Notes under the pieces: generated by a model
Told to the model about the DNA's origin: nothing
Seen by the model: only the letters and a program-made list of their open reading frames with translations
Database searches by the model: none
Source: Pogona vitticeps
Lineage: Eukaryota; Chordata; Lepidosauria; Squamata; Agamidae
Assembly: GCF_051106095.1 (NCBI RefSeq)
Contig: NC_135784.1
Coordinates: 150,509,428 to 150,573,427, forward strand
Length of the DNA stretch: 64,000 bases
Direction of reading: 5' to 3'
Shown here: positions 11,014 to 24,018 of the stretch, piece by piece
Layout of the letters: the number at the start of each line of letters is the position of its first letter
How positions within the stretch are numbered: position 1 is the first letter of the stretch
Translations under genes and position numbers: made by a program

Positions 11014-11305
11014 TGTTGTTTAGTCGTTAAGTCCGACTCTTCATGACCCCATGGACCAGAGCACGCCAGGCCCTTCTGTCTTCCACTGCCTCCCGGAGCT
11101 GGGTCAAATTCATGTTGGTCGCTTCAAATTCATGTTGGACACTGTCCAACCATCTCGTCCTCTGTCATCCCCTTCTCCTCTTGACCTCACTCTTTCCCAA
11201 CATCAGGGTCTTTTCCAGGGAGTCTTCTCTTCTCATGAGATGGCCAAAGTACAGTATTGGAGCCTCAGCTTCCAGATCTCTGCCAGGGAGAATATATATC
11301 CCTCT
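11014..11305 (-). repeat. BovB (RTE) LINE 3' end, antisense, 5'-truncated
   Basis: Reverse-strand reading gives the BovB tail: the SLEK..LM, GRQRMRW-like and SRT ending seen intact in the copy at 60848-61688. The 3' tail lies at 11014 (TTGTTGTTTAGTCG). A short internal direct duplication (around TTCAAATTCATGTTGG, 11108-11138) is private to this copy. Confidence 0.8.
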
Positions 11306-12170
11306 CCCTTTCTTGAGCAGAATTCCTCCTTGTTTGCATTTCTAATTAGAAGCCAAGGGTTATATTTTAGCTGACCAAAGATCTTTTGCCTATTTTGCAA
11401 TCGGAAGTCAGTGTCACTGAGTTCAGGGAGCTTACTCCCCGGGGAGCAAACTGAATTCCAGCTCTCAGCAGGGAGTTGGATGCCAAGGCCTTATAGACCC
11501 CCTTCCCAAATCCATTATATATTCTATGCTATGTAATAATACACAGGACTGAATGCATGCTGCTCCCAATAAATTGGGTGTTACAGTATATTACATATTA
11601 CTGAACCTTTTGCGTGTGTGTGTGTTTGGATGTACATTTTGTCCCAACAGGTTCTTGCACTTAAGCGTTTACTACTACACTTTATGGGTGATGAATATTT
11701 TAATTCTGCAGAAGCTGTTCTGGGGTAAGGTGTCTCCAGGAAGGGTGTGTTTCACTGTCAAAAAAGGGCAAAGTTGGGGAGAGTGTTTAACCTGTTCCCC
11801 ACTAGCAGTTCTCCCTGGCAGAGAGCTCCATATCCATCTTTATGTGTCAAAATGGGTGTGGCAGATTGAGGAGCAAAGAAGATATGAGAAAGAAGGTTGT
11901 GAGCAGGGGGACTTAACTGTCAAGGGGGCATGTTTTGTAGCCTTTCTAGGTGATGTCACATGAAGTTGAGTGCCTTGCACTGGACTAGGGCTGAAACAAT
12001 GGCGGCGTAACAGACTACAGAATGAGATGGAAAGAGGCAGCAAGGCCAGTGAAAACACTTTGCCTTGAACATCTTTGCCTAAGGAAGAGCTTTGTGTAGT
12101 TTGCTAGTCTATAACTGCCAGGTCTCAAGCTGATCCAGTGAAACAGAGCCTTCTCTGTGTCTATCTAAGC

Positions 12171-12306
12171 CAGTGGTTCCCAGCCTGGGGTCCCCAGAGG
12201 TTCTTGGACTACTGCTCCCAGAAATCCTGGCCGGCACAGCTAGCGGCGAAGGCTTCTGGGAGTTTCAGTCCAAGAATCTCTGGGGACCCAAGGCTGGGAA
12301 CCACTG
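12171..12306. mobile_element. hAT-like MITE, copy A (136 bp)
   Basis: Palindromic element with terminal inverted repeats CAGTGGTTCCCAGCCTGGGG and complement. It is flanked by near-identical 8-bp duplications, ATCTAAGC (12163-12170) and GTCTAAGA (12307-12314). Same length and structure as copies at 51163 and 53620. Confidence 0.8.
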
Positions 12307-12891
12307 GTCTAAGAACTTCCAGATGGACATCTACCTAGCTAGCGCTTCGACCCGAAGACACTCTGTGTGCACAGGTATTCCATTTTCCCTTTCTTGACAG
12401 ATTTTCTGTGGTAAAAAAAAAAGAGGGTGGCAAAGGCAGTGGAAAAATAGGGAAGGATTGCAAATGGAAAAGGATGATATCTGTGTTCATGTATATGAAC
12501 ATAGGGAGAGCCATTGTAGAGAAGGGCTCTTTAGTCCAGCCTCTGGCTCCATCAGATGCCTCTGTGAGGCCCAGAAGGAAGACAGGAAGGCAAACATACT
12601 CTCCATCTTGTGTTCCTCAACCCATTGTCTCATGCTGGAAATGAAACGTGGCAATACTGTATATGAATGTACTGTATGTAATTTTCTTCTAACATCATCC
12701 AAGTTGACAATCTTCCTTACATCCCATGGCAGTGAATTCCATAGTTTTAAGTATACAGTACTCTTGTGTGATACAAAATTCTAAGGTGATTTTACAATAA
12801 ACTCCATGTCTAGAAGTACCTTTCAAAGAATCGGTCTTGTTATTCTGTGCAAGTATGGCATACAAAATAAAATAAAAACACTTTGGTTTTT

Positions 12892-12996
12892 AAGACTGTT
12901 ATATTTTAAGGTGAGCTTCTGTATATTAAGTATAAAATCTAAGGAAGTGAATTTGATGTACAAAAACTCACATTAAAATATAACAGTTAGTCTTCA
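12892..12996. repeat. Inverted-repeat element with TTATATTTTAA arms
   Basis: AAGACTGTTATATTTTAA near 12892 is mirrored by TTAAAATATAACAGTTAGTCTT near 12972. A one-arm relative (ACATTAAAATATAACAGTCT) lies at about 14325-14345. Confidence 0.5.
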
Positions 12997-14593
12997 AGGT
13001 GCCATAATGTTTTTTTTAATTTTATTTTATGCCTTTTGAAATTTTATCTTGTCTGGAAGCAATTTCTCATTCCTTGGCAAGAGTGTTGCTATATTATAGC
13101 CTTGTTTCCATTTGAAAGAAGGTTCCCCCATGCCCACCTTGAAATCAAGACATATGCCTTGTTTGCTTTAATTTATATTGGGCTGGACAATGGCGTGGGG
13201 TGTGTGTGCTCATTTGTCCTTTTGTTACGGTTGCAGCAATTCAGGACCAGGAGGGAAGAGGAGGGATGGAGGATCGGCGGAGAAACGAGGGGCATATAAA
13301 CTGGCATAGCACTGCTGGCCCCTGTGCTATAACAATTTGGCAGGCAAGGAACGAAAGTCTTCAGACAATGGAAGTGACTGGGGCCCAGAATATGCTTCTG
13401 CCTCACAGAGGCAGGTCACACCCAACGTCTTCCTGGCACATTTCTTAAAAGATTGCTGCCACCTTCTCACAGCTCGGTGACACTCATTCAGACCACAAGC
13501 TGTGACTAGAACCTGGGGAATTTCTGAGATCCAGAGACATCACTTTGACACAGTTTTTGTGTCCTAATTCCACTCCTCTTTAGACGTTGCCTGAGTCAAT
13601 TTCCTACTTTGCTTCATGTTTGGGAAAGGACTAAGTACTCTTAGCAGAGAGTTATCATATTTTTTTTCTTGTGAATTATTTTTTTTCATTTCCATCTCCT
13701 GGCAGAAAGGAATTTCAGAAGATCACTGGGTTCTTCCGATACATGTTTGCCCTAAATGGCTCATTGTTTGATTTGTTTACAGAGTAATTTGAAGCATCTG
13801 ATGACAAATACACACACCCCACCAAGCCTTCTTGCAGGACTGTGGTTTGACATAGGCTTTGGTTTATAATAATCACATGTAACCTACTTCTCAGCTGGAT
13901 TTTGACAGGAGATGTTGACATGAAGCTGCTTTTATACCCGGAAAGGAGGCCTCTAGCTGGTCTCCCATCAACCATCCAGACAAACAGCATTTGCTGTAGA
14001 GAGATATCCCCCCCCCCCGCCACTGTACTTCCCTGGTCCCATTCTGTGAGCACTTAAGCATTGCTCCCCCAACCCGTAGGTGCCTTATTCCCTTCACACA
14101 ACTGGCACTGTCCCAAACAGGGAATGTGCAGGCAGAGCAAATAATCCCAGAGTTCTTTTGCTCTGTTGAGAGAGGTACAGACCACTGACATTGTCCGTCT
14201 CCCTACACAGGGGGGATAAGGGGATGTGTGATCATGAGGGGTGGCCAGGGCTTTGACCCAGGGCAAAGACATTTAGAGAGTCTAAAAAATTTTGTCTGAG
14301 GAAGTGGACTGGTCCACAAAAGCACACATTAAAATATAACAGTCTTTAAGTTGCTACCACACTTCAGTCTTTTTTATTTGTTCTTTTATTTGTATTATTT
14401 ATATTTATATTGTTTTTACCTATAATGCTTGCACAGACTAACGCAGCTACCCCTTCTAAAACTATAAAAATTGCTGTCACCCTTCAAGATTTCCTGCTGC
14501 ACAAACAGCGTGCCTGATGGAAGGGCCCCCACTCTGAGTGAGGACCTACTTCCAGGTGCTCTTCATGGACAGAAGCAAACACAATGGCCAACA

Positions 14594-14731
14594 TCCTGTT
14601 GTTTAGTGTAGTAAACTACACAAGAGTAGGCCCATTTTATTCAGCTGATCTTACAGGGGAATTGACTCACCAAATCCCCATTGATTCAGTGGGCCTACTC
14701 TTATGTAATTTACTACGCTAAACAAGAGGAT
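14594..14731. repeat. MITE with ~46-bp terminal inverted repeats
   Basis: The left end (TCCTGTTGTTTAGTGTAGTA, from 14594) and right end (TACGCTAAACAAGAGGA, to about 14730) are inverted copies over about 46 bp with a few mismatches, around a 45-bp centre. No transposase is present. Confidence 0.7.
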
Positions 14732-15925
14732 TCAGTTCAAAAGAAGCAGGCTCAATATGGAAGCGATTTGGCCATCACATGCTCAGGCACAAGTGTTCGT
14801 TCCCGTTTCTGTGTCCATTTGCTGATTTCACATGACTCAAGGTGAACCACTGGGGCAGTGAAGCCCTAGGAACCGAAATGGCTAGTTAAGCTTGCTGTGT
14901 TGAAGTCACTAGGTGAGCTATAGGGGAGGGAGCTGCCCCTTGATGTCATGCAGCCCCAACAGGAGGTGTCCTGGGAATCACTGCACATGCACCTGTGAGA
15001 CAGGAGGTGAGTCGGGGGGGGGGTTCTGATGGGGAATGGTCTGCTAGTGGTGAGGATGGTGCCAGAGTGGTGTCAAGGAAGATTCCGATGGCTCTTTCCT
15101 CAAGGAGATGATCTGAGTCTTGGCCTCCTCAGAATTGGCTGCTGTGCCCTGTTAGGTTCCAAGGCTGGGGGACTATGACGCTTCCTGCCTGCCTGAAATA
15201 CTCAGCTCTACCAGCTTGTTGCTCCCAAAGGGAGAACTCCCTTGGGAACTGTCTGCCTTGGCCAAGGGCAATTGAGGCCACTGATAAATCGTTTCCCCTG
15301 CTGCCTAGGAAGAACGCCATGGCCAGAGGGAGACTCATAAGCAGCAGCAGCACTGCCTTCTCTATCAGCCAGACAAGGACTAGTAGCTCCAGCGCTTGGT
15401 TCTTCATTCATTTTTCCTTTGGTATTTACTGGATGTTGATGAGGTTACAGTAGTGGTGGTCAGGGACTGTCTTAGAGTCTTTGTATGCAACAGAATATCT
15501 TGGATGCTTTCAAACAACTGTGGCGGCAGCAACAAAACAACAACAAGGAGTGCTATTATTAGTCTAATTAGTAGTATTGTTAGTCAGGTCTCCAATCCAT
15601 TATCATTTATTCTGTTGGCAGTGCCTGTTCAAGATGACTGGCAGAGAGCTTTCTATACAGACGAAAGGTAGCAGAAATTCAATGTGTGTATGGAACATGC
15701 ACTCTTTTAGTGAGTGAGAGGCCCTCATCACTAGGAAGAGCAGAAATAAAATCTCACATTCAATTGATTGCACAAGTTCACATTACTTTACACATGCATG
15801 AGGTTTTACTGTTTTTTGCATTCTTGAGTCTGGAAATTGCTATGCATGAATCTAAGGTTGCGTCATTGGACTGTACTATTCATAACTGGCCAAGGGCCAC
15901 ATACTCCCTGCTGATGAGCTTCTGG

Positions 15926-16640
15926 TTAATTTTCACCTTGTCCTTGCACCACAGAGCTTAATGCAACAGAGACATTACTCTCACCATACTCCTGTAAGGG
16001 AAAGGGTGTTTCTGAGACCGAGTAGCCGGCTGGTCCAAGCTTTGTAGCTGGGTGGAGTTGAACCAATATGTTTTGGGCCCAAATAAAACAATCTGCTTTC
16101 TCCCTATGAGAAGAAAAGATGGGTAATAGCAGGTCTGCAGATGTTTCTGGACAGCTGTACCCATAAATCTCAATCTGTTGGCTCTGCTGGCTAGAGGTGG
16201 AGTAGCCATCCAATAATACAGAGGGTCGCAACTGCTACCACAGCACTTGCAAGACAAAATGTGATCATATAGAAGAAGAAGATTTGTGTCTGATTTGCTG
16301 ATCCTTTGGAGAAAAGTGGCCTTGTCTCTGTGGCGCAGCTGCAAGCGGCACCGATATCAGTTCCTTCAGAGGTGACATGGCCAGGCAGCAATGTCTCAGC
16401 CACTTGCACAAAGAGTGCCTCCAAGGCGCAACGAAATTGCCAAGGCTGTGATCCTCCCTGGGCAATGGGTGCACACGGCAAAAGGTGGAGGCTGTGCCCT
16501 GCTCTAAAGGCAGCAAAGAGTCACAAGTGTCAATGAAGGCCATCATCCTACCTGCAGGGCCATTGGGAAGAACATACACAAGGCTCAGTTCCACACTGTG
16601 CCATGAGCAACAATGCTGGCTGAGGCAGGCCAGCGGCAAA
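15926..16640 (-). other. Overlapping minus-strand frames with a membrane segment; possible decayed gene
   Basis: Three long frames overlap on the same strand. One (16191-16503) ends in a strong hydrophobic stretch (IFFFYMITFCLASAVVAVAT and onward) directly before a stop. A second (15926-16231) continues with a hydrophilic, tail-like sequence (near SSQQSQQIEIYGYSCPETSA). Possible splice signals are a donor CCTGCAG|GTAGGA at about 16548 and an acceptor TTCTTCTCATAG near 16108. The implied introns are too short for a confident model. No family is recognised. Confidence 0.2.
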
Positions 16641-16999
16641 GAGAGGCCTCTCCACCATCCAGATGGTTACCCAACAGCCTGCTTTTCATCCAGGAACAGG
16701 GCACGAATCTGAGGAGCATATGAATGTTCTGGACGGCCCCAGATTCCACAGCCTGGAGAAAAGATGCAGCCCTAGATGTTTTTGGACGTCAACCCCCCAG
16801 AATTCTGCACCACAAACTATGAGGTTGCTGGGTCACCTGCATCCCATTCCTTTCAGGACCAGAATCTGCCTGCCCTTAGTTTAAAGCTGTCCTCCTTAGG
16901 ATTCTACACAGTACCACTCAACAGGGCTACAGTTTGGGAAAGTTTCTTAGAACGCTTGTGCTTTTAATAAGCAAAGGTGGGTACTTGTACCTGTTTCTA

Positions 17000-19450
17000 C
17001 AAAATGAAAACTAAAAGGAACTATAACCTCTAACAAAAGCTACACTGCTGTATGCCTAGTGGAGTTTCCTCTTAGTCTACTTTCTGGAAACACAGACGGT
17101 GGGTGGGTGGGGAGCCACTCCCAAGAGAGAGAACTTGAGAAACTACCTTCATTAATTTAAGAAAGCAACAATGAAGAAAGCATGCTGGATATACTAAGCC
17201 AGATTATGGGTTGCAGCGTGACACCCTGCTTGCTTTGCTGTCTCAGAACAAGAAGGTGGAACACGCTAAAATTAATTAAGGGGAAATTTTCCTTCCATGA
17301 ACTTCCTTAAGTGAATTTATTTCAGGCTTCAAGCCAAGGTCTGTGCTACTGTACGCAACACCATTATTACCTTATCAGGGAGCCTCTATACACAAGGCCT
17401 GCAATTTCCCTCTGCCACAGATTTCTGTGTGTGAATGCACCCTTCTTCAGCAAACCATTATACACCATCTGGCCATCCTGTACCTGCTGATGAGGGGGGA
17501 ATTGAATCTGGCCAAAGTCTAGCTTTTAAAGGCCAGATCACAAGGTCAGCCTCTCATGAAGAATAACAGATGGATGTTATTCAGACAAAATGCCTGGAGG
17601 TTTGGGACACAGTTGGGAAAAGTTCCTTGTTTGGACTACAATACCCACAACCTACTAATTAGGCATGGTTGTGAAGCTGGAGGATTCCGGGAACTGAAGT
17701 TCAAAAAATAAACTGGGAACTTTTCTAGAATTGAGCTTTGGCCCATGGGCAAACAAATGCTTGGCGATGATACAGTATAAGGAACTTTTTGTTGATGAAT
17801 GATGATTCTGCTACTCACCTCCAGGACCCTGCACTGCCAGATTTAAGCCCCTTGGTTTCTATTTGATTACTGATTCTTGCATCTGTGTTGAAAGAGGCAA
17901 CTCCCTTTGAGCATGTTTTTGTCACTGTGTGCCCTTGAGGCAGGAAGTCAACAACAGCTCTGCTGATTGTCCTGGAGGGTGAGGTTTCATGGTGAAATGT
18001 CCTTCACCAGGGTTAAGGGTAATACAGGGACCATCCCTTTTCACTCAGAAAGAGTGGTTGCTGGCCTTAGACTTACTCTTTGGTTGTGTGAAACTGAAAT
18101 GAGCAGAAGTCCTATCCTCAGCCTCCTTCCTAAGGTTTAAATCTCATTGAGCATAATTACGTAGAAGGGAGGGACAAAAGAACAGTCCAGAGAAGAGTTG
18201 TTTTGTGTGACAAGGTTCAGCCCTGGCATCTACTCTTAAAAAGATAAGGGAACAAGCAATATGAAAGGCAGCATCAGGCTAGATAAACAAATGGCTTAGC
18301 CTGGTATAAGGCAGCTTTCTATATTCATTTGGAGTTACGTCTGAGTCACCAATGGTAAGACTGGACTCTTGGTGGATGTCTTCGCCAGTTAATGACTACT
18401 ACCTTTTTCCTCTTTCCTCCTCATTCCTATTTTCCTTTAATGTTATGTCTTTTTAGGTTGTGTGTCTGCAAGTGGAGAATGTTTGTAAGGCATTCTGAGA
18501 AGCAAGGTAGAAAACGCTACAAACAGACAGTCAGTCAGACAGATAGATAAAAAGCGTCATCTCAGGATGGGAAAGACAAACGGATGGGTAAGCATCTGGG
18601 AGTGCTGCATGAAACCAGTATGAATCTACTGGCCAACCTCTGCTTTGAAATCAAAGACATATTCTTCATGACAGAAGGGACGATGGTAACTGCTACATGT
18701 ATATTTATATTTTGTTTTAATCTGTGCCCTGCTGTTCACTTCTCAAATCATCTTTAGTAGCAGAATAATAAAACATATAAGCAGTATTCAAATATTGGAT
18801 GCAAAACAAATGACAAAACAATCAAGAGAAAGAGTAGTGTAAAACCAACAACCAAATACACTGGTTTTAAGCCCTGACACCCCCCCCCTCCCGGGCAAGT
18901 CTGCAGGAAGAAGAAAAGCTTTCGCAATTTACAAAAAGAAAAAACAAAACGCTGTGGGCCAGTGAGGTGGATTTCTCCAGGGACGGAATCTGGTCAAAGG
19001 GGCACTGAGAAAGCCGTGAATGCCAGCCAACTTTTCTGCAGCAGACCGTGTTAAGAATTCTGGCCAGCTAGCATTCTGGGAAATTCCCAATGGTTCTTCC
19101 CTATTACCTGACTGGGGAAGCACAGTTCCAAAAATAGCTCCTCATAATTGAAAGTACCACTTGAAGTAGCTTAGTCCTCACATGCAGCCCCACTCAAGGA
19201 AACGGGAGATCTTCCTCTTTCCATTGTAGGTGCTGATTCACAGCCTTCCCATCATGAACGGCAACAGAGGCTGGGTTGCAAATCTGTTTAAGGATGAAAA
19301 GTGCCTGCTCAATAGTGTTCAGGCCCTTGAGCTTGTGAAGAATCGGCATTTCATGAGGCAATCAGGAAAATGGGTTCGAAAATGTAAAACGGTATCCTTT
19401 TTACCGTTTTACAAGCAATCAGGTGAGAGCAGTGATAAAGAAACTTATTT
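17000..19450. other. Intergenic DNA without recognised genes
   Basis: No convincing exon. It contains relics of the ACTACAACTCCCA type (about 17633-17705 as an inverted pair), an A-rich stretch and a short C-run. Nothing else supportable was seen. Confidence 0.5.
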
Positions 19451-19454
19451 GCTA

Positions 19455-19645
19455 TATCTCTAGTGTCTCTCATGGAGCAGAGCAGCCAGCCTGTGTGGCC
19501 TTGGGCAAGCTGCACAGTCTCACAACACGACCCAGTAGAATGGAATGGTAAACCACTTCTGAGTCCACTCTGTCTGGAAAACCCTGAAAAGGGTTGTCAT
19601 AAGTTAGAACTGACTTGATGGCATATGACAATGAAGATTATTTTT
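19455..19645 (+). repeat. tRNA-derived SINE, 5'-truncated
   Basis: Shares GGCCTTGGGCAAGCTGCACA and the end CATAAGTTAGAACTGACTTG with the copies at 22800 and 32357. The tRNA-like head is missing. Confidence 0.65.
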
Positions 19646-19649
19646 GTAG

Positions 19650-22600
19650 GTATTTGCAAGCTGTGCTATTAAAACTGGCCATTAGAGGGAACCAGAGAGT
19701 CTTTCCCTGTATTTTGCTGACCTGCTGGTAAGATTTTGCAGATATTTGTGAAATAGAAGCAATAGTAAGGATCACCTAGCTGCTTAAATGTAACAAATAA
19801 TGTAATCAGTTCCTTAAAAAAAACATTCCAGACTCTGCTAAACAGGCCCTTTATGAGTGCTGGATGACAGTTTTTCAGGAAACTGGTGCAGTTCCTCAAA
19901 GTCTACAAGGCATCTCCTCTATCACTTGAGGCAAATTACTGTTTGTGCGTAGTCTACCTGCAACTGCTTCACCAGCTGGGGCTAAGTACTTCCTCCTGAC
20001 ACTAGGATCATTCAAGACAGCTACTCTTTCTGAGCAAGGGAGGAAGAAACTAGTGAAACATACTGCCGCCATCAGCTCTGTCTGCCTTGAAGTCTGGAAG
20101 TAATTAACTGCTGTTAATTAGCCAGCATTGTGGTTGTGTTTTTGAAATGGTTTACCTTCTCTTTGTTAAAAGTAACTAAAATTGTTACTTTTTAAAGTTT
20201 CTTTGAAGAAATGACCCACATCTAAAAGTTACAAGCTCCTGGAGTGTGAGACAAGACACCTTTCTTTTGCCAGACATTCCAACCCACTGAGTTAATAAGC
20301 ATCTTAATTAATTACAGTAACAGTGTTTTATATACATAGTTATTTCCAGAGCACAGAAATGTTATTTTTTGGCTACAGTTCCCAGAAGCTTGGGTCAAAT
20401 AGGGAATTATGGAAACTAAAAGTTAATAATAAATTTTCCAAGCTCTGGTGCAGGCTGTCTCTGTCATACAGGCCATTAAAATCAATTGCCTTGTGAGACA
20501 GAGGGGAAGAAATAATGTACTAATGTCATACTGTAGTTTTCTTTTTAAATAATCTAGTTTTACTGTTTTAACTACTGTATTATCTTTCTTATTGACTTAA
20601 TACAAGCATTTCTGGGAGTTTTATCAGCTCAAGAGCAGGATTACTTGCTTTAAATAAAAATAAATCACAGCTGGGAAAGCACATCTACCCTTGACACACC
20701 CGGAATTAGGTGGGCAGATTTCTAAAGCTGACATAATTTCCAGGCAGGCTTTTACATGGTTTTTTTTTTTCACTGAAGAGTGTAATCCTGGATTCTTCAG
20801 AAAGTTGTGTACACTGCAGTTTTCGGGTTAAATTTTAGCCAGTCACTAGGAACTTCCCTCAGAGAGAACACTCCTCCTTAAACTCCTGGCTGCCAAAGGG
20901 CAGGTCATATGACAGTTGTAGTATAGGAAGGAACAGAAATATGGCCAAAGTAATAGTAGTACACAACTGAAGAAGATGGAGGCAGGCAGGGGCTAGCTAT
21001 AGATCATGATTTATTTTTAACAGCAAAGGTTTAGCATAGGTGTACCATGTCTCTTTGCACCTGTGACTAAGGAAGTTAAAGTTGAACAGGGAAGGCTCCT
21101 TTGTCACACCTGTGTTGCCTTCTGCAACCTTAACAAAGCTCATCTTCTCTTCTCACCATTAAGATCTTCTCTGAGTTGTGGTGGTCTTCAGGTGTGTAGG
21201 GCAAACTCCTGTCATTCCAGTCACCAAACTAGTTGGGGGTGATAGCTGTTTATTTCCCACATGTCTAGAAGAACTAAGTTGGAGAAGGCTAAAACTATTG
21301 GGGAGTTTTGATTATTCCCTTTAGTTAGCAGGGTATTAGGTAGAAAAAACAGCAACACAGAAATGTAGACTCTGGTTGACTTTGGAGTCTCAGTAGCCCA
21401 GTTTCTTTGGCACGCAAACTAGCACTTTGCATGATAATATCACTGTAGAAACATTTAAGGTAGAAAAAAGTGTATTTACTTACAGTTTCCATTTGTAGTT
21501 ACAGTCAGAAGAAATAGAAAAGGGGGAAATGGAGTCCACCATATGGAAGAGACCCTCCATGCTTGCTGCTTGAAGGAAAGTCAGAGGAGGAAGGGAGCTA
21601 TCAACAACAAAACAATGGAAGCAAACAAACAGGAAGAAGAGGTGGGGGCTTGCCTCAAATGCCAGAGGTAGGGAAAAATACTAGTTAGGTTAGTGACAAA
21701 GGACAATCACATTAGACTGAGATAAAAACAAATTATTATCTACTCCATCATAACATTTGAAAGGGAAAATGGCAAAGGATACACTTATATGAGTTGAATG
21801 CTCTGCCTTTAGTGGTGAGTTTCAATCCATATCAAAATATGCCACCTTTGAACTCTAGTCTCAACAACTCGCACTGGATTCTACCAGTGGAAACAATGGC
21901 AAGGGTGTGGAAGGAAAGAGAGCCTCCCAAGAGAGTGCCAAAACTGAGATTGGCTGAGGTTGCCTGTTGCAGTCTCAAGGCAATAAACTCTTGGAAGATT
22001 GCATACAGTGTTATTTGTGCATAACAGGCGTCCCCTGGAACTGCTGTCTCTACCTCACTGCTGAAGCAAGGAGAGACCAATCAGTTGCAGGAAAGGAGAA
22101 AGCAGCATGGGAGGATGCTGGCCAGCTGGAGGGTGGCCCTACATCCATGCAATCAGTGATATAGTCCCAATATAGTTTGAGTTAAAGCAGTTCATTGTCA
22201 GGAGAGAAAATAAAAAGAGAATGAGTTGGATCCATGGTTCACCCATGCTTAGAGAGATCCTTTGAAATGAATAGCACAAGTTTCTCAAGGCTATCGAAAG
22301 TCATATACTGTACATATATTTCAATAAATCTACTCTATGTATTGTTAAAACTGGATCCAGCCCGTTGACCAATCAGATGAATACATTATATTTTTAGTAT
22401 AGAAAAGATAGCATAGCATGTATATTTGTCCAAAATAAAATGCAACAGATCATACTTTTCAGTATGGAATGCACAGATTCAATAGGCTTGAAAAATCATG
22501 CTTGCGGCATGCCACCTACGGTGTTATTTTAGTCAATGGTTTTGTTACTCTGCTTTTATTGTTTTTGCTGTGTCAGTTTTATATCTGGTTTTACTGAGAT

Positions 22601-22790
22601 TGTTTTATTTTGTTATGAGCCACCCCAGAAGTTTTGGCAAACTGCAGGGCGCCAGACAGACTAATGCTTTAAGTAAATAATATATAAGCACATTTGAAGG
22701 TGATATAAATACAACAGCTAACAAATGCTCAGAAATGCAAAAGTAGAAGAAAAAAATGCAAAGATAGGAGGAGGGGGGAAAAGAGAGAAT
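19650..22790. other. Intergenic DNA without recognised genes
   Basis: No exon with splice context was seen. At about 20375-20425 there is an inverted pair of ACAGTTCCCAGAA-type relics, and at 22595-22690 a sense CR1/L2-like tail fragment. Confidence 0.5.
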
Positions 22791-22799
22791 GATAAATAA

Positions 22800-23000
22800 T
22801 CCTGCAAATCTTACCAGAGTTTGGAAGTTCAATTCCCCACTGTGCCACCTGAGAGAAGAGCCAGCCTATGTGGCCTTGGGCATGTTGCACAATCCCAGGA
22901 CTCCCCCAGAAGGAGGGAATAGTAAACCACTTCTCCTTACCCAGAAAACCCTGAATTGTGTGCCATCAGAACTGACTTGACAGCCCACAATTATTTATTA
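22800..23000 (+). repeat. tRNA-derived SINE
   Basis: A B-box-like GGAAGTTCAATTCC is followed by the shared body (GTGGCCTTGGGCATGTTGCAC) and the tail AACTGACTTGACAGCCCACA, then a short ATT-rich end. Confidence 0.7.
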
Positions 23001-23721
23001 TTATGTCTGAGTAGACATATATGAGATTGTATTGTACATAGAGAACCTGGGGCCAGGTAGACAGGTCACATGGTTATTATTTAAAATGTGCATATTAATT
23101 ACATTGAAGAGATTAATATCTACTTTAAAATGCTTAAAAAATTGGTAGCAAGTCCCCTGTCTAGGAGCAAGCTTTACTAAATTCAGCAAAACTCACTTCT
23201 GAGTACAGTATATAAGTACTGTACACTGTACTGTATATAGAACGTAGTGGGGCCAAAATAGACATGACACTGAGAGTACTAGTTATATTTTAAAAACCTA
23301 TCCATAAACAACATTCATATAGTTAAGATCAAGTCAACGTTCAGAATATAGTTTATACAGGGAGGAAGCTCCTTCCCACCATGCTTGGTAGGAGTGGATG
23401 AGGCTGTGAAATGGAATCCTGTAATCCTGTGGGGGGTCAACAGGAAAAGAACCTAGATAACATGTTCTTGTCTTCTGAAAATGCTTTCCTGGCCTTTGAT
23501 TTCTATATAAATGTGCAAGAGGAGAAAACACCATGGTTGCCCTGACGTGGACAAGAAGGAATGCATGGATCAGAGGCAGCCTAAGCAGGACAGGAGGGGA
23601 AATCCTAGCTGAAATATTTTCTTTAGTCATCTCGCATAACTTTTCATTGCGTTATGAGTTAGCTGAGTGGTCACCAGTACTGAAGCTGCAACTACACTTT
23701 GCTGTAGCTGGATTCACAGCC

Positions 23722-24017
<296 letters not shown>

Positions 24018-24018
24018 A

